In this document: positions 45,401 through 58,211 of the stretch, one piece after another
Layout: every line of letters starts with the position of its first letter
Numbering within the stretch: the first letter of the stretch is position 1
Assembly: GCF_040712315.1 (NCBI RefSeq)
Contig: NC_134016.1
Span: 51,170,986 to 51,234,985 of the forward strand
Direction: 5' to 3'
Source of the DNA: Castanea sativa
Lineage: Eukaryota > Streptophyta > Magnoliopsida > Fagales > Fagaceae
Length of the DNA stretch: 64,000 nucleotides
Notes under the pieces: generated by a model
The model's database searches: none
Seen by the model: the letters and a program-made list of their open reading frames with translations, nothing else
Told to the model about the DNA's origin: nothing
Translations under genes and position numbers: made by a program

Positions 45401-46129
45401 TCCAATGGTGACATGTACAGAAATATGATCAAAAGTCTTTTACTTTAATGGCATTTTTGGCTCTTCTTTATACATTATGAGGATTGAGGACACCCTCCCC
45501 ATGTTGTAACAATTGAATTATTAAATACAAAAAAAATCCTTATGCATGAATGTTTTAATTAGACTTAAAAATCAGTTGGAAAGTGGAAACTATCTTACCT
45601 TAAATAATTAATATCCCGCAAGAAAATGTAATTCAAGAATGATCAATTGGGATTCTAATCATATAATAGATTTTGGTTGGGTTGTCAAACACTTACAAGT
45701 AAGTCCTCTCACAATGGCAGTTTGTCATTAAATTTTCTTATCTTGTGATCCATACCAAAAGATATTTATAACATGTTTTATAATCTGTTGCTTTTGCAGC
45801 TTTATAATTTGCCAGCAATAATAAGAGTAAAAATGGAAATGATGGCATAGCCTTGAAAATTAATGAACCTTTGTGATGGGGTACTTTATCATGCATACAA
45901 AATAAGCATAGGTTTTTTTTTAAGCATTATTTATTTATTTATTTTTTTTAAAAAGCTATTGCTATTGTGTTCATCCTTATAGAAATTTAAGTGTAGATTA
46001 AATTTTTGTTTTGTTTTTTTCCTATTCCTTTTTTCTTTAATTCCTTTATAATTTCTTCTTTTGTGTTGGTTTAAAATTTAAATGGATTTTTTCTCAAGCT
46101 TTAGAGCATGGACTTTAGATATGCTGTTC
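42421..46129. other. Intergenic, diverged repeats only
   Basis: No gene seen. 43475-43690 is a diverged relative of 3718-3925 (the unknown conserved frame, minus 43487-43678). 43800-44840 and 45400-45910 match the interspersed repeat at 26240-27540. 42700-42870 and 44940-45070 match 30690-30990. The stretch 43255-43340 ('cccgcagctcgaaccctttc') resembles a common plant dispersed repeat. Confidence 0.55.
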
Positions 46130-46350
46130 AACTTAATTAGTTTTTTTTTTTTTGGTAACAACAACTTAATTAATTGATTTGTTGGCTTGTTACTAATTTT
46201 AGTTAGGTTACTCAAAAAATGAAGTATTGTCCTAATCTATTGATTGAATTTAGTTGACTACGCTATTATTATATCCAAATGGAACTTTAAAATAAGTAGC
46301 ATTGGAAATTTCATCAATATTGCATATAGGTATAATAAATTATACAAAAC

Positions 46351-46406
<56 letters not shown>

Positions 46407-46760
46407 ATGTTAGTATAAAATAGGTAACAAACTAGTGTCATGGGTAGAATGTATTAAAAGTTATATAAAAAAAAAGAAGTCTTGTTAGTGTTTGTATCTT
46501 GGAAGTCTTCACTCGTGCTCGATACAACTTTCTCTGAAAAGATCTAACTAGGAACAAATTTCTTCCCATGTACACTAACATTGAATATACTCTAGTTTTT
46601 TCTCCATCTGCTAATATATTGTAAAAATTGTTCTCCAAGTTAATTGAAAATGTGTGATTCTCTGGCACAAAATATTTCCTAATCAAAACTAGCCAATAGA
46701 ATTCAACAGGACAATAGAATTTCCTATCGTATATAGTGGGTTTATTTGATATTGTGAAAT
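46130..46760. repeat. Partial copy of distal RLP upstream region
   Basis: Matches about 3404-4000 of tandem unit 1, including the unknown minus-strand frame (46438-46686). It holds a compound (TA)n(TG)n(TA)n microsatellite at about 46351-46404 where unit 1 has only a few TA units. Confidence 0.85.
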
Positions 46761-48207
46761 TGCTGTAAGTACTAAAATCTCTAGTATAATTAGTTGGAAA
46801 GTCATGTTCTTTAAGTGTGAAAAGTCTAGAATGGAAAACTTTTTATGTTCCCACAATGTTTTGGAGAGAATTGCTAGCCACTCATCCCATTGGGACCCCC
46901 CTTATTTATACAAAGGAAAAATGGTCTAATTTTCCTAAGTGTGACTTACTATCCCAACTGCCAAGTATAGACAGAACATATGATATTGACTATACTGCAA
47001 ACCTCTGACACAGACAATTCAAGCTAAGTAATTCAAACAAACCCTACATAAAGAAATCTTAAAAAAAAAAAAAAGGTTCAAACGAAAAAATGATATCACC
47101 CACCAAAGACCAACATGCCAAAATATGTCACTTGAAATTATTAAGAAAATCGTGTTATATGGCAGAGTCATGTGCACCACTTTTTCTTCTTTTTTCTTTT
47201 GCATTAAATTTTATTATCATTTCTTCTCTTTCTTTTATTTTTAATTTATTTATTTACTTATTATTAACTCAAGCTTCTTTCTGTTCTTTTTTCACGTGGT
47301 TTTTCATTCTTCCAAAATCACAATATTTATGGCATTATTTTTTATAACTATTTTATGTGGCATACTATGAATTATTATTTATCACTTTCACTTGAACTCA
47401 TCATGCATATCCAATGACAGAGCCCATAATTTTTTTTATGCGTTCGCCCTCTAGTCCCATTTACTAGCTTTAAGTGCCAAAACCAAGGTAGTGAAGCTTT
47501 GAAAGTTTGAAAATCAAGTTGATGGTAAAGGTTTTAGGATTTGGTCACTTTTATAAATAATAATGTTAATGCTTGGTGTGAAGTAGTCTAATTTAATCTT
47601 AAATTGACTAACTTCTGTAAGATGGGACCAATTTGGTGATTTACAGAAAAAAAATTTCACTAGTGTAAGGTAGATCATATATGTTGATGAGTAGTTAGAG
47701 ATTGCAGTGAATTTTGATATAGTGTTCATGCTTGCTGCTTGCCTATGAAGGCATATGTTATGACTCACATTACTCTCATCTTTCATGTGTTCTGTTAAGG
47801 CATCTAAATGAGTATTTAATCGAAAACATCAGTGCTATAGTTTTCTTCCATTTCCTTGAACATGTACTTTTAAATGATGACAAACTCTTCAACCTTCAGG
47901 AGGCTGCAATAAAAAAGATAAGGTCTATTAAATCCAAAGAGTTCTTTGCATAAAGGTATCATGCAAGATCCATCACAATGTGGTGAGTAATTATGATTGA
48001 CTCTTAGCACGGTGTGAAAGAAAGGCTTGAGTATAATCAGTAGTGAAATCTTTATAGGTGAAGCTTTTGGGGTATGCCAGCGAAGAGGATGACCTCTACT
48101 TGGTCTAGGGGCGAAACTAGGATTTCATCATGGAGAGGGCCGAAGGATATCATAAATCTCTTTATATGAGCAAAATTATGTGTATCTTATCTATCATCTA
48201 ATTCCAA

Positions 48208-48281
<74 letters not shown>

Positions 48282-49440
48282 ACCTTTGAGAACAAAAAAA
48301 TTGTATAGCATTTCAAATAAAAATGAGTTCACAAATTGATGATTGTGATGAAGAGAGAAAAATATAGCTTTGGAAAAAAAAAATGCAAATACCAACAGCT
48401 TGACATGAAAATGACATTTTAATTTAACACTTACAAAATTACTCAACATTATGTTTTTTTTACCATACATATTGACAAATTATCCTCTATTTTCTTTTCT
48501 TTTTTCCTTTCTTTTTATAACTGAAATTAGTAAATTAATTAAAAATTTTAAAGAAAGAGATAATAAAGCATATTGTTTCCAATCCGCATTTTTTAGTCAA
48601 GAAAATAGAATCATTAATTATATCAATCCAAAAATTTCCTTCTCTTTTCAAAAACAATTCTAATAGTTTTATATTTTTCATTCCATTAATGCTACTCATT
48701 ATTGAATAAAACTAAGAAAACAAATTAATGTTAATAATTTTACAAGGGTTTCAACTAATTTATGTTAATAAAACAGCAATGGTTCACATGTGATGGACTA
48801 GGAGTTCAGATTGTTATTATTCTTGGTGGTGAGATTGCCAAATAGAGAAGATCCAATGTCGTGGGGGTGGTGGTGGCTGAGCCTTGGATGTCTTGGCCAT
48901 GGAGGTTCTTGGCTATGTGGGTTTTGAGAGAGAGAGAGAGAGAGAGAGAGATGAATTAAACATAGGTATTTAAGTTTAGCATAAATGAACAATAATTCTT
49001 ATATGTAACAAATCATTGTAGCAAAGTTGTAAAATATTTTTTGTTTGGACACCCAAGTAAAGATGGGTTTTAGTGTTTTCAAGTTCTAAAATAGCAATTT
49101 GGGAATTTTACAAATCCCAATGCTAATGCTCTAATTATGGCCAGCAAATTGGATCAGTCAAATGAACCCATTTCAAGAAATGGTTGGCCAATATATTGTA
49201 ATTGTTGACGGTTCATAGTGTTTCAAACTTCACTCTCTTTTTCTCACGCAGCAACCAAACTAATAAAGTCAGTCACTGTTTTTCTCAGTTAATTTAAAAA
49301 AGTTATTAGCCCAAAAATTTTCACTGCACAACGTTCCAAAATTAAGAAAATAAAATAAAAAATGAACAAAATCTGAATGCATGCAAAGGCTCTAAATACA
49401 GTTACAGGAATTCCTCAAATTTGACATGCATGAAAATTCA
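46761..49440. other. Intergenic, no gene seen
   Basis: Contains a (TA)n run at 48212-48280 and a (GA)n run at about 48927-48952 on a short GT-rich stretch. No frame with recognisable protein similarity on either strand. Confidence 0.55.
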
Positions 49441-50312
49441 TCACCATAGCCTTAGGAAGCCCTTCTTCTCTTTCTTCATCCTACTTTCAAGAGATGGGAA
49501 CTCAATAAAATTATAGGCAAGGTCTAGAACAATAGGATTCCGAGGGATTGCTTGGAATGCAGGAGGGAAAACTTCAATGCGCGAAACACCCTTGGCATTT
49601 GAATCACCAACTGCAGACTCGTAGCTGTTGAGTTTCTCGAGAAGGTATTTCTCCAACTGAAACAAATTCAAATCAAAATGTCACACCTATGTTAGAATAT
49701 ACATGCCTGCATATGGTGACATTTCTTATAAACGCACAAACCCATATGCTTCTTTGAAAAATAACAATAAAGAAAAGAGAGATCCAGGAAAACCTTACAT
49801 AGCCATTACACAGAATGTCAATGTCTAACTATTGGTCAGAATGACTCAAGTATGAATGAATACAAGCTAGAATCAAGAATAATGTTTGGTTTGTGTTCTG
49901 AGAAGAATTAAAAGTACCTTCTTGTCGGCTCCTGTTAATGACAAATTAGAGACTCTTTTTGGGAGATTCTCTGGAGCCTTCACCTCCTCCATGATCCCTG
50001 TTGCATGTTCTATACAACTGTTAGATCTGCACTCGTCACACAACATCTTCAACTCTTTGATTATCTGCATATACAAAGAAAATAAATGAAGGCTTTCAAA
50101 ACCAAATATTTTTGCTTTGCATATGAATTATCGGTGAACAAATCCGAATGCAAAAAAGAACAACAAAAAAAGAACATCAACATACCAATTTGTCATACTA
50201 GAAGTACTTATCATATATAGGACAAAAAACATCAAGAATAACTGATCTTAGAAAAGTAGTTATTTAGTAAGATAAGGAGCCGATAAGAATTGGAAGATTT
50301 GGGGTTGGGGTA

Positions 50313-50346
<34 letters not shown>

Positions 50347-53300
50347 TTTTTGGCTATATGGAGAGCAAAGGCAGAAAGAAGACAAATGCGCAAGCCATGG
50401 AAAAGACCAAAGAGTGATAGTAAGTTATATAAATGTGGATAACAACATTGAATTTAACAGTTGTGAAGCAATTTCATTCAATTGATGCAAAAAAAAAAGG
50501 GAAAAAAAGAAGATAGAAAACCCAAAAATATACACAAACCTGATCATTCTCATTCAAAGTTCGGAATTTCTGTAGGACGTCCTCAGCAAGAGACCGAGCA
50601 CGGCAGTATAATGCATAAGCTTCTGCCCTCTTTCCAGCCAAGCTGTAAGATTTTGCCAAGTAGAAGCACCTACCAAAATGTTGAGAGGCCTATAAATTAA
50701 ATTTGAGCACGGAACAACAAAAACCCATTCTAAAAATCAACTAGAACAAGTGTAATCTCAGTTATGTTTTTGGGAACTAGACCAAGAACCTTGTAGCTTA
50801 ACTGATTGGCACCTCTTGGTATTTCCAATTGAAACATCTAGGATTCAAATCCCCACACCCCAATTATTGAATTATCAAAAATATATTTGTGAACCAGACA
50901 CAGCCTTATCAATTTGAAAAGAAATATTTCCAATGAGCTCTAACTAAAATGACACCTCCTTCCCTTGTAAGAGCAAGGTGGAGGATGAGATCATGGGTTT
51001 AAGACCCATCAAGTTCATCTGAAACTTACTAATCAAAGAAAATAGAAATGCAAATGAATAATGGTTTTAATATCATACAGAATGCTGAGAGGTTAAGAAA
51101 CAAGTCCATTAGAGCAGCATAGTTGAAATGGTGATGCTAATAAGGATGACAGGAAAGAAAAGGTTACAGTAAAACAAGGAACCTGTTAAAGCTAAGATTT
51201 CAAACATCCATAAACTATAATTTTCCAAAAGGTACTAAAAATGAAAGACATGTATGTCTTAAGAAAAGAAATGAAGAATTGCGATGCAATTGAAGATCAA
51301 TTTCAACATTTAAAAAGACGGGGGTGTAATCTTAAAATACTTGCAGGAATAGCAATAAACTAAATAAAAAGCATTTTCTAAGACCACTAAAATAAATAAA
51401 AAAAACTCAGAAGCCAAACCTTTCTGCTCTAAAGGACAAACTTTTAAGTGCACACTCTTCAAAAAATGCCAACTCTTCGGGTTTTCTATCTCTTCCAGAA
51501 CTGACTAGATCTGAAAGATCAGCTGTATTCTGCAAAATATAACATAATCATTCACAAAGTTTTCTAATAAAATTTGATGCTAGCATCTTGCAACTTCAGT
51601 AGTACATTTTATGAGAAGAAAGCCAAGTAACAAGCAATTAAATAGAGATAGCTAACCTGTAATAAAAGATTATATAGGCGAACAAGCTCTTCAGGCTTGG
51701 TCACTTTCTCATTTTTGTCATCACGTCGCCTAGTAAGTTTACTCTTTGCAAGGGTAACTAACAACTGGTTGCGTTCAATGGTTCTTTGTCCTAAAACAGC
51801 ACTAACGGCTTTGTCAAGACCATTTATGTCATCTTTCACATTTTTAGCATTCCCTGCACTGACCTAGAATATACAGTATATCAGGAAAGCAGTCTAAAAG
51901 ATACAGAATAGGATTGAACTATGAGAATGATTTCTTACAATTTTTTTTTTAAGAGTCATTTTTTTAATGAATAATCTAATGAAGTCCTTTTTTCCTCTGT
52001 TTTTGAGAAGTGAATTTTGGCCCCAAGTGAAGGGGGAATGACATATTTAAATGACCAACCTCCGTAACATGAGTCATGGCTCCCAACCATGTTATCTCTA
52101 GGGGTTAAATGGACCTCACTTCTAATAGAAATAAAACAATGACATTATGAAGTAACTTTCCATACCAAGTCACTACGAATGCAGCTCCTGGCTTCATGAT
52201 ATGCAGTAAAAATTTTGTCAAAGATGGCCAGTCTTTTCTCTGCTGGCAGTGAATCTGTGGCTAGACCATGTAAATCTTTTTCCAATTCTTGAGCTGAACA
52301 AATTTGTCACATAAAGCAAAACTTGAGACTTTTTGGACTATAAAAGTAAAGAAGGGGAGAAGAAAAACCAGCAGACACAACCATACTTGAATAAATTTCA
52401 GAGAAGTTACAAGTGCACTAGTTTTTTTTTTTGTTGATAAGTAACAAAAAATTTTATTAAAAAACACACATCCCAGTACATAGAAAATGTACAAAAATGC
52501 AAAACATCAAGAAACCAAATTACAATGATCTAGCAACACAAGAAGGGAAATACAAGAAAAAGATGGTAAAACAAGACACCGTTCGAGAAGAGTAAAAAAG
52601 AAGAAAGACTTAAGCTCAATCATGGACCGTTCACGACGCTCAAAGCTTCTAGAATTCCATTCCCGCTAGATAAACCACATCAAACAGTGCGGCACAAGCC
52701 TCCAAATAACTATATTACGATGACGCTTGAATTTGCATGTCCAACAATCCGACAAATCAACTACCCTTTGAAGCATCACCCAACAAATACCAAACAAGCA
52801 AAAGATCATATTCCACATCTTAAGGCTATAGGACAGTGGAGGAGGAGATGATCTACAAATTCCCCACACCTTTTGCACATAAAACACCACTCAAGGAAGA
52901 GAAAAAGGTATATTTTCCACAAACGGGATAGTTGCATAAAATATAATCATTGCCAAATATCCAATTGTGGCTGAAAACCATCAGAAGACTTTTAGTGTGG
53001 TTTAACTCATGGGAGAGAAGCAAGACGGAGGACAAGCTGCAACCATACGTTAATAACAAGAAAACAAGAAAGGGTAGTCTTAGTTGGGATCAGCAACTGC
53101 AAGTTTTGCAGATTCAATATCAACATGAATTACAAATACTCAAAATAGCAAGCTGAACATCAGAACCTGTTATAGGCTAATTTTTGTAACTAAAGTTGTT
53201 GAATTACCATTTGTCTCAAAAGCTTAACTAATAGAAGCCTACCAAACACCCTGACCATATCTTCTCCTAATATAGTGCCCCACGTAAAAACATGCAATGC

Positions 53301-54407
53301 CAAACTCTTTAAAAAACCTATTAGCATGTAATATGCAGAAGACTTGATAGCATAACAAAACCAAACCAAAACTTGTCCAAATCTACTTAAAAACATGATA
53401 AATTCCTACACCAGAGTTTCCTCAATGAAATCTCTCCAAATGAAATAACTTCTAAACAATCCCATACATTATAATTTTTAAATTGACAACAATTCAATGG
53501 CAAGTTTTGCAGGTCTGTTAATAAATCTAATAAACTGACCCATGAGCCTAATAGCAACATTTTTGGCATACTACTTTTAGTAAAACAATGGTACTGCAGT
53601 TTTTTGGTAGACCATCCATTTGAGCACTGAATTCAGCTACTCTCTTCCTTATATATATATAGACTATCCTGTTGAAGATTATCAACTAAATTATCAGTTG
53701 CCAGAGAGAGACTAAGAGAGTAAGTATAAACAACTAGTCATAGTCTGTTCTACTAAATCAGGAAAAATCTAGATTCACATTGTATGTTTGATGACACCAA
53801 GAGAGATGATCATTACAGCTGTATAACATTTTGTTGAACCAAAGTAATGGTGCAATTCTGGATTATTATCAAAAATAGCTTTTCACCGACCTTTCACAAT
53901 GGCAACCCGAGTTTTCGCATTAGATATTGGAAACCTATGACCAAGCCAATGAAACTCTGTCATGGATGCAGCTTGTTGAGACCTTGCCTCTGACATGACA
54001 GCCTGAAACCAAGACATTGAAAGACATCAGTACAATAGACAGAAGCTTCCAAAGGATGAAGTGGAAAATTCTCAGCACTTCCAACTTTAACTATAACAGG
54101 ATAAAACAGATAATTATTTTATAAAGACTAATACCAATAACTGTTTATCACACAAAGTCAAAATAGCCATAGCCTCACTCAAGTTGCAATAAGAGATACT
54201 AATTTCCCATAAGCAAGAAGGATAATGTCTTTCAAGATAATTAAACTCACCTACCAATCAAATAGATACGCTGACGCGAATTTGGACCATCCGGGAGCTG
54301 CCTCTTCTCCATGGCATGGCTCCAAGCTCTCTCTGCCGTGTAAAGCACAAGATGAAGAAGCCATGAGTGATTTGTACAACCTCCTCAACCGAGCAGTACA
54401 ATACCTC
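49441..54407 (-). pseudogene. SRP68: SRP68 (signal recognition particle subunit), truncated and internally deleted
   Basis: Minus-strand exons with clean GT/AG borders: 54251-54407, 53891-54002, 52166-52293, 51657-51863, 51420-51529, 50540-50669, 49918-50064, 49441-49656 (stop TGA 49441-49443). Joined frames read, for example, SEARSQQAASMTEFHWLGHR, ELEKDLHGLATDSLPAEKR, GLDKAVSAVLGQRTIERNQL, CFYLAKSYSLAGKRAEAYAL, RIEVFPPAFQAIPRNPIVLD, all typical of plant SRP68, which with SRP72 and 7S RNA targets secretory proteins to the ER. Broken: there is no first exon (sequence upstream of about 54485 is the UGT-linked repeat); within the first exon RRYCTARLRRLYKSL jumps out of frame to LHLVLYTAERAWSHAMEKRQ, losing about 25 residues; and the exons that should lie between IYLIGR and SEARSQ (about 150-200 residues) are missing, with only 248 bases of intron there. 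The C-terminal seven exons stay open. Confidence 0.88.
52420..53060 (-). mobile_element. LINE (L1-type) 3' fragment in an SRP68 intron
   Basis: The minus strand in the 1.6 kb intron encodes a decayed reverse-transcriptase zinc-binding tail: CAKGVGN, then [40 protein letters not shown] and CLMWFI. It ends at a poly-A tract (plus strand poly-T at 52421-52434) after 'acttatcaac'. No endonuclease or RT core is present, so it is 5'-truncated, as is usual for LINEs. The left (5') limit is approximate. Confidence 0.7.
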
Positions 54408-54486
54408 CTGTAGATCAAAATCACAGAGACAGAGAGTAAATGCAAAGATTAATCGCTTAATGTGTGAAATGAAAGCTAATTAAACC

Positions 54487-54815
54487 ATCAACATTCTATT
54501 GAAATTACTTGATTACCCCCAATTTCAGATGTGAGCTAAATAAGAATGAGGTCCTTTTTAGTATTTATGTTGTCAACTTTAGTGGGGCTGCCAAACGTGT
54601 TGTCAACTTTGTGATTGTGTTGAATTACATTGTTGCTCTAAAGGTCTGTTGTGAGCTGGAAAAAATTTGGAGTCCTTTTCGTCTTTTCCTTAACTCTAAA
54701 ACATTCCACTGAAATTACTTAATTACCCCAACTTCATTTGTGAGCTAAATAAAAATGGGGTCATTTTTAGTCTTTGTGTTGTCAACTTTATGGGGCTGGC
54801 AAAAGCGTACAGGCT
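54487..54815. repeat. UGT-upstream local repeat beside SRP68
   Basis: Extra copy of the two-unit block seen at 22610-22990 and 57488-57833. Its left limit coincides with the loss of SRP68 sequence. Confidence 0.75.
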
Positions 54816-55018
54816 CAGAAAACGTTAATTTGGGTCTTTGACAGGGTGTGAGGAAGATTAAAAAAAAATGATAAAGAAATAATATTTAAATGAAGTATTA
54901 AAAAATAGAAGTTTTGATACAAGGGATGTTGTAAAGTGATGTGTTATATGTTATAAAATTGGTTTTTGTGATGGTAAATGCTAAATTTTTTAGAATGTTT
55001 GATGAGAATGCTTTTAGA

Positions 55019-55905
55019 TAACAATTTATGTGATTTTTAGTTTTTAATTTTTTTTATTTAGTTAGAATTTATAAATTAGTTTTTTAAATTTGGATGCTAA
55101 TGTGACCTTTTTTTAATTTTAAATAAAAAATTTTATTATTTTTTAATGGCTACGTCAACGTTTAGTATGCCAACAGTACACTTTATTTGCTACGTAAACA
55201 ATTTATGTTAGTAAGATGACGATAGAGACCAAAATAGAACATGTTTTTCCTTTTAGGGACTAAAAGTGGTAAAATAAAAAAGTAAGGACCAAAATAGAAA
55301 TAGGGTAAAAATATAGGGACCAAAAGTGCATTTACACCTTCTATTAATTTAAGAAGAATTTGAACAAGTTAGAATACACTGTTAGTCCTTCAAGTTTACT
55401 TTTGAGCATTTTTAGTTCCTAAAGTGTCAATTGAGTGCCATTAGTCCTTGAAGTTTAAAAAATGAGCCCAATTGGTCTTTTCGTTAACTTCCATTAGTTT
55501 TTTTTGCTTGTGTATAATGGCGTGATGATGTAGCAAGTTTTAATTGACGTGTCAATATTTTTATTATTAAAAAAGACAGATCATAATCAGGTCAACCTAA
55601 ACAATATATCATGTCATTACTCCATTAGACACATAAAGCCAAAAAAAAAAAAAAAAAAACTGAAGTTGATGGAGAGACTAATTGCACTCATATTTAAGTT
55701 TTAAACTTCAAGAACCAATAGCGCTCACTTAAAATTTCTTGAACCAAAAGCACTTAGTAGATTAACTTTAGGGATAAGTATATTTTGGCCATTAGAAAAC
55801 TTATATCACGGCCCTGGAATACAAATGATTTGGAATGGAAGCTTATGTTATAGGCTACACTAACTTCTCTGAACTGAGAACCAAATCCTTCAACCTCTAA
55901 TTGCT
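55019..55905. other. Sequence private to copy 2
   Basis: AT-rich, no gene. It includes phrases such as 'gggaccaaaagtgcatttac' and 'attagtccttgaagtttaaa' that look like a common plant dispersed repeat, but no termini were identified. Confidence 0.5.
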
Positions 55906-56787
55906 AGAGATACCACTAGTGTAGAAAAAAGGCAGAGCCACCGTTTGACGAAGAGTAGAAAAACATACAAAGAATAACATTTTAAGATTGTTTTAGTGGT
56001 TTCTTTTTATAAGATTTGTTGGTGTGGATTTGATTTACTGTAATGATAGATGATTCAAGAGATATTCACGTTTGCTACGAAATATAATTACTCATTTTAA
56101 ATGAGTAGTCATTGGGTGTGGCCAGTTGTATTAACGTTTTAGGAAAAATGCTGTTGTGGAGCTCTTTTATTGGAGGGCATAATTACGTAAATCTCATGCA
56201 CTGTTAAGGGATCAATGGCTAGAAATAAAGGTAATATCTCACAACTCTTCCAAGTTCGAATTAAGCACTGCTTTCGGGAATCTAATAGATGCATAGATGT
56301 CTTAGCAAGATTGGGTCCCATATCCAAATTAATGGTTTTTGTTTATTTAGTAGTCCGCCAATGGACATTGTAGATTTTTTTAATGCTGATGCTAATGGAT
56401 TGTACCTAAACAGACTCTGTATTGAGCCTCTTTTGGCGGTTTAGTTTCTCTAATAGATTCCTCCTTTTACCAAAAAAAAAGAGGAGGGGGGTGGTAATAT
56501 ATGTCTATTTGTTTCTCTCTATTCTTTCCGTTCTTAGACCCTCTCAGACTCTCAGACTCTCAGTTCTTATTTTCTATCTTTTTTATTCCCTGGCCCTAGT
56601 CCATTAATTATGCTTACAAAATTCACTATCTTTTTAAATAATTAACCTAGTGCAAAATAAAATTTGATTAAATTTGATTTTATATTTTCTGAATAAATTA
56701 TAATTAAAATAGATAAGTTGTTTTTTTATAAATGTTTTTATTTTTATTTAATATTATTTTTTATACTCCTTTTGTTTATATTGATTG

Positions 56788-56792
<5 letters not shown>

Positions 56793-56835
<43 letters not shown>
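56793..56835. repeat. (TA)n microsatellite
   Basis: Positional partner of 21900-21959, shorter here. Confidence 0.95.
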
Positions 56836-56840
<5 letters not shown>

Positions 56841-58211
56841 TGTTGAACTTTTTAATGGATGTCACAACTTACGGTTAGTGTACACTTTTTTTTTTAATGA
56901 TCTGAACACTACAATTATACCCACCAAAAAAAAAAAAAAAGACTCGCCTCTGTGTATGTTTAGAAGGCTACGCCGTATTATTATTATTATTATTTTTTTT
57001 TTGCGGAATAACGCCATATGGTCAAGTGAAGGACATGCAAATATAGCATTACATATCTATACTTCTATACTCTATATAAAAAAGGAGAGTTCAGCTCCTT
57101 GTTTGACAAAATGACATCTCAAGTGTTAAAACGGCAAACCCAGCAAAAACAATATTGAAGTCCAGCAAATTTTTTTGAAAGGTGCGGTTAGTGTGTGCCG
57201 TTAAGCCATTCATTTTTAAAAACATTTTATGAAAAATTAAAAAAGTTGTAAAACCTTTTTAAAAAATGGTATACTATTGTTTGCTCTTAGAACACACATT
57301 AGTAAAATTATTTTTTGAAACGAGTAATTCTTAGATACACTCAGAGTATAAAGAATGATACTCTCTCCTCTTATATTCATAATAGGGTTTGTTCATTAAA
57401 TTTATAGTGGGGTCTATTTAAATGTGAGAAGAGAAAGCACCATTTTTCCGTGCTCGAGGTAAAACTAAGAATTTTACTTTTGAAACTCTAAAAGCTTAAA
57501 CATTTTATTGAAATTACTTAATTACCCCCAATTTCAGTTGTGAGCTAAATAAGAATGAGGTCCTTTTTAGTATTTGTGTTGTCAACTTTATGGGGGCTGC
57601 CAAACGTGTTGTCAACTTTTGTAATTGTGTTGAATTACATTGTTGCTCTAAAGGTCTGTTGTGAGCTGAAAAAAACTTGGAGTCCTTTTCGTCTTTTCAT
57701 TAACTCTAAAACCATCAACATTCCATTGAAATTACTTAATTACCCCCAACTTCATTTGCGAGCTAAATAAAAATTGGGTCATTTCTAGTCTTTGTGTTGT
57801 CAACTTTATGGAGGCTAGCAAACGTGCACAGGCTCAGACTTGAATTACTTTATGGGGGCTGGCAAACGTGTTTATTATCATCTATATGCCAGCAACTTTT
57901 GGACTTTATCTTCATTCTTTTGATAAACACAACCACAACATGTGCAGCTAATCAACTGTCAAGAAAAACTGAAAAAGAAGAAAATGATCGAGCATGGTCT
58001 TGTTTCACTTTATCCATTAATAATAAAGCAAAGGCTGCAAAGCCAATTAATGATTAAATTATGTACAACACTATCTTTTCACTTTTACTTTTTGAAAATA
58101 TGTCAATTTATTGCGTGTAGGAATGGATAAAAGAGAGAAGTTTGTCATTCATTAGGCATCTGAACACTAATCAGTTTATAAAAAAAAGAAAGAGAAATCG
58201 ATCAAACGAGC

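Noticed and set aside
52261..53569. Several minus-strand frames as extra SRP68 exons
   Set aside because: They lack SRP68 similarity; part is a LINE tail, the rest is intron.
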